Positions 45,665 through 57,129 of a DNA stretch of 64,000 nucleotides are shown in pieces. The stretch is taken from NCBI GenBank assembly GCA_015143295.1, contig CM026568.1, positions 14,886,607 to 14,950,606 of the forward strand. The letters run 5' to 3'. This DNA comes from Tetracentron sinense. Taxonomy: Eukaryota; Streptophyta; Magnoliopsida; Trochodendrales; Trochodendraceae. Under the pieces are notes generated by a model. That model saw only the letters and a program-made list of their open reading frames with translations, was not told where the DNA came from and ran no database searches. Every line of letters begins with the position of its first letter. Position 1 is the first letter of the stretch. Position numbers and translations under genes: made by a program.

Positions 45665-46205
45665 TGAACTGTCAAGCGCATGATCAAAAGAGGTGATCAA
45701 GAGTCACAAGGTACAAGGCATGTCTAAAAGCGGTGACCATGAGTCACAAGGTCCAATACATGTCTGAAAGAGGTGACCACGAGTCGCAAGGTGCAAGACA
45801 TGTCTAAAAGCGGTGACCACGAGTCACAAGGTTCAATACATGTCTAAAAACAGTGACCATGAGTCACAAGGTGCAAGACATGTCTAAAAGCGGTGACTAC
45901 GAGTCACAAGGTGCAAGACATGTCTAAAAGCAGTGACCACAAGTCACAAGGTACAATACATGTCTAAAAGAGGTGACCATGAGTCGCAAGGTGCAAGACA
46001 TGTCTAAAAGCAATGACCACGAGTCACAAGGTGCAATACATGTCTGAAAGAGGTGACCACGAGTCGCAAGGTACAAGACATGTCTAAATGCGGTGACCAC
46101 AAGTTGCAAGGTTGAATACATGTATAAGAGAGGTGACCACGAGTCGCGAGGTGCAATACATGTCTAAGAGAGGTGACCACGAATCACAAGGGTCAATACA
46201 TGAGC
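45665..46205. repeat. 40-bp minisatellite with 80-bp dimer structure
   Basis: About 13 units of 40 bp on GTGACCACGAGTCACAAGGT. Units with CAAGACATGTCTAAAAGC largely alternate with units with CAATACATGTCTGAAAGA, so the higher-order period is 80 bp. From 46205 to about 46470 a looser TCAAGTGAATTG-type repeat follows. Confidence 0.85.
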
Positions 46206-46899
46206 AAGTGCCTGGTCAAATGATTCCGTACTCTATGAGCGTAGTGCTTTTACACCTTTTATAATTCTATCAAGTGCATGATCAAAGATTTCTCTAGTAC
46301 TTTATCACATGAATTGTCAAATGCTTTATTAAGTGAATTGTCAAGTACTTTATCAATGAACTGTCTCGTACAGTCTCATAATGAATTATCAGTGAAATAT
46401 CAAGTGCAGTGCCAAGTGAATTATCAAGAACATGATCAAAAGAAATGACCAATGACATGTCCAATAAAAACTCTTGAATATAGTGTCAAATGATGTATCA
46501 TCTAAACGCAATTATGGGAAACCGGTGGATTATCCAAATGCAATGTCCTCTGAGCATGGTGTTCCACCACGAGTCACCATACGTTCTCCATATGAAATAT
46601 CATTTATCAGATTACATTCACGATATGTTACACTACCGACCATCCGTGCTCCATAACTAAGTATCTTTGTATCTTATTATCAGTGACATCAATTTTTTTA
46701 TCAAGTGTTCATATGTTCCTTGCAATCTTATGTGCTCTATGCCTTATACATTTTTAGAAGGATAATTGATTTATTCTCTTGATTGTATGGACGAGTTAAG
46801 TTCTCTGTCCCATTGTGAATATGTCAACAATATCATACGGAAGACGAAAGACAATAAACAAAAAGAAGTTTTGCATTAAAGTACCCCACAGCGGGGGCA

Positions 46900-49450
46900 G
46901 TACATATCGGCGAAGAAAAATGAAAGACTGCAACGAGAAAATGAAAAGAGTAAAATGGAGCAAAAGAGAGATATAAGCTAGACGACGGGTTCAGCATTAA
47001 GTTCTGGAGGAGAAGCTGGCTGGACAACGGTTGCATCATCATCAACGGAGATGGGGACGACATCATCAACAATGGAAGAAGGAGGATTAGCGGGAAGATC
47101 GGGCAAGACAGGAGCTGGTTCATTGGGGAGGGGAGGTTGTTCTAACCCCTGCACTTCAGGCTCTTCATCGAGCTGGACAACTTCTAGGCAAATAGCCTCA
47201 GAACGAGTGGTCTCGTCCTTCGACTATTGTGGAGATTCCATCAGCCTTCCAAACTCTTGAAGCTCCTTCAGCAGCTCTGTTTTCGTCTCAGCCTGGTCTT
47301 CAGCCAGCAGCCGGTCCATCTCCTTCTGAAAGTGGCTACGAAGGGTTTCCGTTAAGGCCGCAGCGGAAGCCTTTGATTCCTTGAGCTACTTTGTCAGAGC
47401 TTCCATTTCAGCATCAGATGCTTCGAGTTGCCTGACTAGATTTTGTGAAAAATCATCCAGCTCACTGATTTGAAAGACAGCAGCGTCGGCTTGTTCCCTT
47501 GCCTTCTTTTCATCCTTCGCTACCTGTCATCCTCTTTGTGGGCTAAGTCTCGTTGCTTCTGTGTTGTGGTGAGCCTACCTTCGACGTTCCTCAGGTCAAC
47601 CCGAGCTTGCACCAACTCAAGGTTCAGCTCCTTCTCTGTTGTAGCCTTCTTCTTCGGAGTGATGAGCCTTTCCTTCAAGCCATTTGCTGTCTCTCTGAGA
47701 CTATTGTGGTTCTCATACATCCCCGTGAGCATGTTGCTCAACTGAAGGAAGAGAAGACAACGTCAGAATAAGAAGGCATGAATTGAGAAACAAGAGAATG
47801 CAAATTGAATAAAAGAGTTTACCGTTGCGACAACCCGGTTATTATTTGTTGCAATAATATCGACAGGGAGCCTCATTGCTATACACAAGGATGTGGCCAC
47901 ATAGTCATTGTCCATCGCCACGGTCGGACGAGGGTACCCACGTGGGAAGATAGGAGCCCATGCAGTGGGTTCCTCCATTGTGGACGCCCCCCGTGGCACA
48001 GCAGTAGCGGCAATATCAGTAGTAGCAGTGGTAGTGAGAGTGGCCACGATGGTCAAAGGTTGACTGGCAACCAACGGCTAAGCCTGTGCAGCTAGCTCTG
48101 GGATTTCTAGCCCAGATGGGGTCGAATCCATGATAGCCTTGCCCCATTCTTGGAGCCTTTTGTCATGCACCTCTTCCCTTCTTCTTTTCATGGCCCACAG
48201 ATCAGCCAGGGTTGCTGCCCTCTTCCTCTTCTCAGCGGCTGCTTCCATATTGAGGGATCCGGAGGATGTGTGCTTCTTAGGATGGGGATGAGAGGGAAGA
48301 ACGGGAACCATTCTAGGAACCCGTGGTGCTCTGGACAACAGAGGGAGGTTTTCAACCATCTCTTCTTCGATGTCTTCGTCAAGATAAGTAGCTGCAACAA
48401 CAATGTGACGAGGCGAAGATGGTTCGGTTTGTCCTTTATCAACGGAAGGGGTCGCCTTCGATATGCTGTCAATATTGAGCTCTGCCGCCAAAACCTTCCG
48501 CGGTTTTCAGGTGATGTAATTATCCTCTTTGTCCTTGCGGATGCCCCTTAGTCGGTGTTCCTCTTCTTCAGTAAGGTCTGCGAAGTGTGGCTTTGAAGCA
48601 TCTGCACAAAAGAGAAAGGGTTATCAGTGATAACAAAAATAACCAATGGAAGTGAATAGCGGAACTTGACAACGGAAAGAAGAAAGACAATGGAGAACGG
48701 ATCAAGAACAATGAACCTTTGGAGAAAGTTTTTGGGACAAGATGGGCAATCTCCGCCCTCCAAGCACCAGAGACTATGAAGGGCATCTTCTTCCAATTCC
48801 GTTCTAAGTTAAGTAGATGCGAGATGAAGTCAGGGATCTTAGCACGTTGACTCCAAGTGAAATAGTTTTGCCATTCATTCTCGTCCCTTCCTCGGCACCT
48901 AACGACGTGACGGAAATAGAAGACATGCCTAGCCTCTATCTGGTACCCGTCTTTGATGAACTTGGCCACCAGGGACATGTATTTGAAGAATTTTGGGAGC
49001 ATTTAACCCAGGGTGAGTTGAAAGACAATGAGAATGGAATCCACGATGGGATTCAGAGGAAATCGAAGTCCATCTCGAACTGAGAGAGGTAGATAATGGT
49101 GCAAGTGGATGGTGATCGACGTGGGTGAAGGTGGACATGAGGAGGGCTCTGGAATCAGGTTTTGTAGTACTTAAGGGAATATTTGTGTTGAGTCTTGGAT
49201 TTGGGGGCAAAGGCAACATAGGTCTTATGAGGGGTACTACCAGAGCAACTAGCTTCGTCAACAGTAGCCGCTCTGACCACTTGAGCAGAACCCTCAGCAG
49301 ATATGGTTCACGGGAAGAAATGAAGAATAGAGAAATGAAGATGAGACGAAGACACAAAGAGATAGAAGAGAACGGCAAAAACCAGAGAAAAGAATCAGAA
49401 TATGAAGAATGAAAACAAGTGAGGAGCAAGGTCTTACCAAGTTATGAACT
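46900..49450 (-). other. Antisense reading region of the Tat element
   Basis: Between the minisatellite and the 3' LTR the minus strand carries a string of protein-like frames: 49002-48568 (ARHVFYFRHVVRC, ENEWQNYFTW, NWKKMPFIVSGAW), 48491-48078 (acidic then basic, KRKRAATLADLWAMKRRRE) and 47741-47520 (charged, coiled-coil-like). Antisense extra ORFs between pol and the 3' LTR are known in Tat-lineage elements such as Grande. The W-rich words recall the plant 'putative gypsy-type transposon' family. The resemblance is from memory, not a search. The region is broken. Confidence 0.5.
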
Positions 49451-50245
49451 ATGATTGGAATGTTACGAGAACAGGGAAGAGCCTGGAGATCTTAAAGTCT
49501 TTGGCTGAGGCACAAGTTCGGCGGAGTAACAGTAAGTTGGAATGCAAGTGAAGAAGAAGAAGTACTGTTCCTTCGTATTTATAGGCAATACAAAAATCAA
49601 GGACGAAAGTGGCCTCCATAGTTGTCATACACTTGTGAAAGAGCATGGTCAAGATGGTCATTTATGGAATTCGAATCGGCGTGCCAGATAAAAATTCATG
49701 CAGGACGGAGTTAGCCTTCATCCTCGTCGTACACGTAAGTACTGTCATGGGCATGATCATCTTTTGGGCGAACAGAGTAACCGTCGGAGGGAATAGAGCG
49801 TCTCGAGCTTCTCAATAGGCAATAATGACAACCTGCCATACATTAATGAGGCGTGATGGTTTCAAACGCATGCTACAGCTAGCACAACAACCCATCTTCT
49901 CGTACAGCTCACGCAAACGTTCCAGTGATTGTTCAGGTATTCCACTTTATGCGCCGCGTTATTTATGACACTTTAAACTACGTTCAAGGTATCATAAAGG
50001 GGCAAATTGTAATAAATAAAATTTGTAAATTTGATTTAAGTGTTGGAGAACGAGCTAATTTTCGTTGGTATGGCAACAGTTGGGAGACACGTACCCAAAT
50101 TGAGAGCGAATCCATGCTCCTCTAGACAACGGACCCGTTGTCTACATGACAATGTATTCGTTATCCTGAGGACGAACGTAGCCGTCCTCTTTGGACAACT
50201 GTTATTCCATCTTTGTTCACATACACAACGAGCCCGAGCTTTAGT

Positions 50246-52454
50246 TGTTAGACATGATGCCCAGAAAATTCATTTAGATTGTAAGATTCTTACTAATTTG
50301 ATTAACAGAGACTTCTTCTTTATCTATTGTGTATTCATTATGGGTAATTGACCATGATCATGAGATGATCTATACGATATGAGATATCAATAAAGGTCTT
50401 TAGGATATATTGTAGGAAAGTTATGTGATTGGATTATCACAGGCAGATATAACTTTCCAATTCCTTATACCTTATATAGTCATAGCTATGGATGAAGCTG
50501 GGCACTTCACTTATATGGCTGCCACTATGCTAAGATGTTCTCAATAGTTGAGATGTAGTTCTATCTCAAACTATTGTAGTGGAGACTACACATCAGCATA
50601 TGGGTGCTTAAATGTACACTGACTGATTACATGCAATAAGAGACCTCTTGCATAAAGTTACTATCAGATAGTTGGTCTCTCATTCACATTGAACAGTTTC
50701 AATAATCCTTAGATCTGATGAGTTCATTTATAACAAAGCAGTAATCTGACTATTTTGACTCCACCAAAGTATTCTCTATATTAGGGAATACGATACAGTG
50801 GCAGTTGGAAAGTCAGAAAGTTATTCGAGTCATGATGAATTTCAAACAAGAAATCCATATTCATTAATTTGAGAGATTATCCAAGTTCTGAGTAAGACAG
50901 TCGATTAAGCTTAAATCCTGCGCAGGTGATTTTGAAACAAAACAAGTTTGAAATATATTTTATTTAAAATGTATTATACTTACAAAAGGTTTTTCTCAAA
51001 ATGTTTTACATGAGAAAAAGTTTCTCATGGCTTAATCAGAAGTCTTGGAAACTCGGATGATGTCCAATGGGTTATGAGTTAGATAGTATAAATAATGTCG
51101 AATGCCCATTAGGGATAATGTAATTGGAAGGATCAATTGAATTAAAAGTTCATGTGGCGGGATCCATATTGGTTAATGTTCATACACTGGGATTCAATTG
51201 CAACATGGATATCTCACGTCACTTGCAATTCCGATGTAATTCCTGTTTAGGGTCAATGGGTTGGGTAAGCCAGGGTAAGAATGTTCGAGCAATCTGTGGA
51301 GATGCTCACATAAGAAATACAAGCTCATAAATTGATTAAAATTTAATCAATTATTTAAATGATTAAATGTAAATCATTGATTAAATAGATTAAAAGTTAA
51401 TCTATGAATTAAATTAATTGTTAATTTAAATCTAGGGATTATATTAGTAATTATTTAATTAACATAATTAAAGGGGAAATGGGTTTTACCCATATCCATA
51501 AACCCATAAAGATAGACCTTTAATGTGGGCCCAAACCCATAGGTTTAAATCCTAGGGTGGGGCACCCACTTTAGTTCTCCTAATTGGATTAGGATTTTGT
51601 TACTTGAATAATTATTGAATAATAACTCTATTAATCATGGAATTAAATTCCAATTGTTGGAATGCAACAAGGATTAAGATAAGATGGAATTGGATCCAAA
51701 CTAGGAGTCCAAGGCCCCCCAAAGCTCACACCCCCCCCCCCCCCCCCCTTGTACTCACGCCCCTTTGGAGAAATCCTAATTGGATTAGGATTGGTTGGTT
51801 GTTAACTAATCCCTTTTATTAAGGAATCTTCTTTTAAGAAGGACTCTTTAATTAGTAGGATTATTATAACTAAAGTAGTTATAGTTAAACTAGGATTTAT
51901 TTAAATTAATAATAAGAGTTATTATTAGTAAATAAAAGGGATAAGTTGTAGTTAGAGTAGGATTTGGATTTGATTAAATCTATAAATACCCCAACACCCA
52001 AAACGTATGGAGTAGGATTCTCATTTATTTTCTACATAATTTTTTTCTCTCCCTCTCCTCCTCTCGAAACCTTGAGCCCCTAGGGAGAGTCCCTAGGGAT
52101 TTTCGTCAGCTACAAGGGCGCTTCAAGTTGGGTTTTGCAACTTAAGGGTTTTGAACCCTAGGGTTTTGGGTGATAGAAAGTCTACACCATTACTCCATCT
52201 TCTTCCTCTTTCTTCATCAATTCCAAAGAGAGATTCTAAAGCTTCGTGGGGATAGAACAAGGATTGAACTTTGAGTATTTCTTCGAGAAATCTCTACAAA
52301 AAGTTCTGACGGTTTGAGTGGATTTAGCTTCACCGGTGAACATCATTCACCGAGGTAATATGACTAAAACTCTTAAATAATTTTAGTTACTTTCTATGGT
52401 GTAAAGATCATCGAGATCCAATTTCCGTATAATTTTTAGCCAGATCCCCCTACA
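50246..52454 (+). mobile_element. 2.2-kb solo LTR inside the Tat 3' LTR
   Basis: Starts TGTTAGACATGATGCCC and ends AGATCCCCCTACA, with the exact 5-bp TSD TTAGT at 50241-50245 and 52455-52459. The surrounding Tat LTR sequence continues correctly on both sides. TATAAATA at 51981-51988 followed by CT-rich sequence gives the + orientation. An uninterrupted run of 18 C lies at 51731-51748. The clade is not determined. Confidence 0.88.
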
Positions 52455-54287
52455 TTAGTGAACAACGAAACCGACTCACATGACGAAATAATCAGGAGGC
52501 GATCATTCTATTATGTTGTTAGGTGAAAAGCACTGTCTTAGCATTTAATGCTAGTCATCTCAGCCTGTTTTCGACCCCATACCGACCTTACAAATAGTAA
52601 GCTCACACGTGTAACACGTAAGACTCAAGATCTGTCTAACATATATGGTGATGAGTATAAAGCAAGTGGCATGGTCATCCATGGCCATCTATGGGCATAC
52701 AGAGCTAAACCTATACCCTAGAGAATCAGTGCATAAGGATCACGAAATTTCATATGGCTCACTCTTATTGCTTCAGCTTTCTTACTGTTCATCATCTTCT
52801 TCAAATACTGACTTTCGCATCGGAGTTTATTACAGGGTGCACACCCTTCTCTTCTTTACCTCATCAGAAGCTGGAGCTTTGCTATCTTCCTTCTACCAGT
52901 AAACCAGTCTTCAGAGCAGCAAGTGACTCATGGACTCCCCAAAAAATTCCCGCACAGCAGGTATTAGATGTGTAAGTCGTGCTCTCTATTTAGTCTTATA
53001 TTTCTTGTGATTTTGTATGGGTAAGGCTTTTTGTCCCCCCCATTGCTTTTTCTTATTAATAAACGGGTAGGAGTCTGCCAAACCCCCTATTCTCACAAAA
53101 AAAAAAAATAAACATGATCTAGCAAACCATCCTGCAAATATAGAAGACACATACATAGCGAAGGCATAATACACAATGGGAAATGTTAATCATAAAGCGG
53201 AAGCATAACTAGAATTTCTCCTTAAATATCTCCAGGACTGTATTCCAAGTTTATATACAAGGTAGAACAAAATAAAGGTGGACATGCCCACCCATCAAAA
53301 TACAAAACAATAAAGACTCTCTCTCTCCCTGTCCCTCAGTAGTCACCCGGATAGGGCCAACTATCTAAGTCTCTTGCCTCCACCTGAGGCTCTACTGCCT
53401 GCTCCACATGTGGCTCCTACTTACCATATTCCTCCTCTACCCAAGGACTAGAAGCACAGATATCAAATGATGTACCTGCCAGCATCAATATGTATAGCTG
53501 AGTATTGAAAACTCAGCGAGTACAAGCTACTAGCTAACAATAGTAATAACATAATTCAATTCATACTTTCAAATTAAATAACGTAATGACATGCATGAGA
53601 CTAAATGTGATACTCCGTATAAAATCTGTATGCATAATTCATAACTTGTTCTTGAAAATATCATTTCGTGTTTTCAAAAATTACTTATCGTACTTAAACT
53701 CTCATTCATGTCTTGTTCTTGTCTTATGGAAATCAAGCATGTCTATTCTTATTATGTTTGTTCGTGTTTGAATCACACTTGTCTTGCCTTATCTTGCTTG
53801 CTCTTGTGAGCCAGATGTTAGTGCCCTTGAAACAACTTGTGAGTCGGGTATGTAAATACCCTTCATCGAAATTCTTGAAAACAACTTGTGAGCCGGGTAT
53901 GTAAATACCCTTCAACGAAATAGAAAAGGCAAACCGATATCCTTTACCGACCCAAAGTTCGGCATTATCATTCTTGCTTGTCTTGTTTTCTTGAAGCCAG
54001 ATATGGCATATCATTGGATATGCCCTATCCTTGACCAACCCAAAGTTCGGCTTTATCATGCGTTTTGTGAAATCAAGTGTCTTGTCTTGGTTTGTTTTCA
54101 TATCCTTATACTTAGAAAATTCGGTTCATTCATGCATGCTTGTGCATAGTGAATTATGAACATCATCATGTCATGGAGATGCTTAAAGGAATAACATATA
54201 ACATTCAAGCATTTCTATAAAAATGGAAGATCTTAAAGAGAACATATGTAGGCATTATAGCACTTTGCAAATTGTGAAAAACCTTAA

Positions 54288-56087
54288 TGTTGCCCAAATA
54301 TAGACCCTAGAGGGGGGGTGAATAGGGTCAATGACAGATTTAAAACTTTTTCCCTTTAAATACGGAAAAATAAAAAACAAAGGGAAATACAACTAAGAAA
54401 AACTAAGTTAGCAATGTAAAGCACAAGATATAGGAGAGAGAGAGTTAAGGAATGCAAACTCAGGTTTGTTATCGAGGTTCGGCAAACCCAGCCTACTCCC
54501 CGCCTCAAGCAACACCCGCTTAGAGGATTCCACTACAGTCCACGACTGTACAGACTTCTTAATCTGGTGAAGCTTAAACCTTTTACAATCTCTCTTTCGG
54601 TCGAGATCAAACCTTCAACAACTCTTCTTTCGGTCAGGGCCAAACCATCAACCAATAGAGCATAACCCTCTCTGTTAAACCGAAGCAACAACTTCACTTG
54701 AAGAACACACAGGTTCTTGGAAGATTACAATAAAAGATTTTGGATCTTAAATCTGAAATAAAAACTCCTTTAAGAGTTTGATTTGAATGGAATAGCTAAC
54801 TCTAAGAAATCTCTCAAGTGGAAGATTGGATTTCAGCTCAAAGAAAAAAACAGAGTATCATTTTTCAGATTTGGGATTTTTAGGCTCAAGTGAATGATTT
54901 TCAATAAAATAGTGTAGGAGTTAGTGCATCTATATTGGATCATTCAAAGATCACTTATATTTATAGTGATCTGAAATTTATTACTATTTGATGAGCATTG
55001 AATGCAAAATACCTGTATAAATATAGTCGTCGGCATTTAATACGGTTTTTCAGAATTTTTCTGAACTATCCAGTCAATTAGAGGAGCCTTCTAATCGACT
55101 GAATGGTTGCCTGATCACCTGGATCAGTTTCCTAATCAGCTGGATGGCAAAAACCATGTTTCATGAGTTTTGTTCTAACCAGTCGATTAGAGGATGGAGT
55201 GATCGACAGGTTAGACCACCTAATCGGCTAGATGTTCTACCTGATCGGCTGGATAGACCAAAAAACTTCTAGTTTTTGGTTTATCTGAATTTTAATGCTT
55301 TTTCTAAGACTTTAATGATTTGTACGAATTCCAAAGTCTTTTAACATGTTAGTAACACATGATTAACAACTTATAATGATCTTTTGAATGATCTAAAATG
55401 GATTCATAAGGAGTTCCAACTCAATCAGCACATGCAGACAAATTTGGAAAAAATTTGTTTTATCCAATCGATCACAGGGCTTGCCTAATCGACTGGATGG
55501 TTTGCCTAATCGGCTGGATTGCCTATCAGATCGACTGAATAGGCTAATTTAATTTGCAAAATCCATTTTCAAAACCTTTAAGATAGGCTTTGATTCTAAA
55601 GTTTTGTACTTAACCTTTATGAGTATGATGAACATGTTTTAAGGTCCTTAATCATATTTTAATATTTGTTCAAGGGAACTATGGTCAATCTAAGGTATTT
55701 TGAGTTTTTTCACCAAATCAACCACTTGAGGATTTTTACAAGAAATCCTAGACAGTCCACACTTACTACCTACACTAAGACCTTGATGAGGATGATCCTT
55801 TGGCTTCAATGGTCTTCAGCAGCAGTGTCTTGAGGACAGTCTTCCAAAATCCTTTTTGCTTATAGTTAAATATATTCTTGAAACTTTTGATTTGGAATTG
55901 TCATCATGTCTTGATTTGGTCTTTTTCATTGAAGGTTCTTGAATTTTTGCTTGAAATCCCTTTTTTAATTCTTGAATACTGTGGAATAAATTGCTCATGG
56001 AAGGTTCTTGAATTTTTGCTTGAAATCCCTTCTTTAATTCTTGAATACTATGGAATAAATTGTTCATTGAAGGTTCTTGAATTTTTG
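54288..56087. mobile_element. 1.8-kb insert in the second Tekay's left LTR
   Basis: LTR sequence left of CTTAA (54283-54287) appears to resume after a second CTTAA (56088-56092), and removing the segment restores the expected LTR length. It starts TGTTGCCCAAATATAGACCC, has a GAGGGGGGGTGAATAGGG block near 54313, clusters of AATCGACTGGAT-type words (55070-55530), and at its right end a 69-bp tandem repeat (55931-56092, 2.4 copies). The right end lacks CA, so an LTR identity is doubtful. No coding region. Confidence 0.5.
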
Positions 56088-57129
56088 CTTAAATCATGCT
56101 TTTATAGTCATAGGCCTCAATTTCAAACATACATCCTATAATTCATAGTTTTTTAGTCTAATACATTCACATCATACTAATTAATCCATATATTTCAAGT
56201 AATATGGTTGATTCTAAGAATAAGAACATTATGCCCAAATCCAACATGCATGCTATGAAAACCTAGGTTTTTGGATCTAGGTTATCACTAAGCTAACTAG
56301 TAGGGTGTACTTACCTCTTCAAGATTAATCCTAGCTTGAAGGAACCCTTGAGTGAGAAATCCAAGCTTGATGGTGAAATCCAAACTTGAGGAGGAAGATC
56401 CTTGCTTGAAGAAGATGATCCAAGCCTTGGAAGCCAAGATTTGAGCTCCATTTGATCTCCAACCAAAAACCCCTCTTTGGAAACCCCCTCTTCTCTCTTT
56501 TTCTACCAAAATCTCTCTTAGGTTTAGTCTAACCCCAAAAGTCCCGAAATCTCTTCTATTTATAGCCCAAGAGGTTAAAACCTCAATATTCATAACTCTA
56601 CGCACAACTGCGATCAATCGCACACCGACTACGATCAATCGCACACCAACTGCAATCAATCGTACCTGGAGGTGATCTGTCGCACATTGACCCGAATACT
56701 TTTCCCAGATTTTGAATGTCAGTGATCGATCATAGGATTGCTGCGATTGATCGCAAATTCACCCAAATGCTTTCCCAGATTTTTCTCTGACTGCGATCGA
56801 TCGTAGGCTTTCTGCAATCGATTGCAACTCCCTTTTTCTCTTTTTTTTTTACTCGTAGACACTTTGGAGTGTTTTTTCCCTTGCTTCTATCATCCTTAGG
56901 GCATTAACCCACGTACATATCACACATAGTTTGTTACCAACCATTTTCCTCATTAATCAAAATTCAAAAAAAACATGGAAGACCATTTAGCCTTAAAAGT
57001 ACTATTCACCAACTATGTAAACGAGTTCCGGGGTTCTACATCCTCTCATCCTTACAGAAATTTCATCCCCAAAACTAGGACGATACAAAGAACCAAAATA
57101 CATAGAACCAACAAAGGAAACTAAACAAA

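Larger units (their letters stand above)
44038..52956 (+). mobile_element. Non-autonomous Tat-lineage Ty3 element
   Basis: LTRs 44038-44786 and 50008-52956 (the latter interrupted). Both start TGTAAT and end CCCGCACA, with TATAAATA at 44537-44544. The PBS region ATTGACACCGTCTGTGGGAA (44790-44809) resembles the ATTGGCGCCGTCTGTGGG of Tat and Athila elements. The purine tract AAAGGGGCAAA lies before 50008. The flanks GCATG (44033-44037) and GCAGG (52957-52961) are a slightly decayed TSD. Inside are a gag remnant, a minisatellite and an antisense reading region; no pol is seen. The LTRs differ at roughly one base in twelve over the first 240 bp, so it is old, and the coding parts are broken. Confidence 0.75.
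43011..53108 (+). mobile_element. ORF1-only L1-like retroposon, split by a Tat element
   Basis: Flanked by the exact 12-bp duplication TAAACATGATCT (42999-43010 and 53109-53120), it ends in 12 A (53097-53108) with AATAAA at about 53058. Its own sequence is only 43011-44037 plus 52957-53096, about 1.17 kb. It encodes a polar, low-complexity protein part ending FQPETSRRNKKKNKAS ... GRPQREVRKPTRFKE, stop at 43976-43978. Basic tails like this occur at the end of plant L1 ORF1. The frame has at least one stop and one frameshift. There is no RT between that stop and the tail. A retrocopy of a host mRNA is the alternative. Confidence 0.65.

Noticed and set aside
45665-46205. CRISPR-like array of 40-bp repeats
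   Set aside because: Head-to-tail minisatellite without spacers, inside a Tat element.
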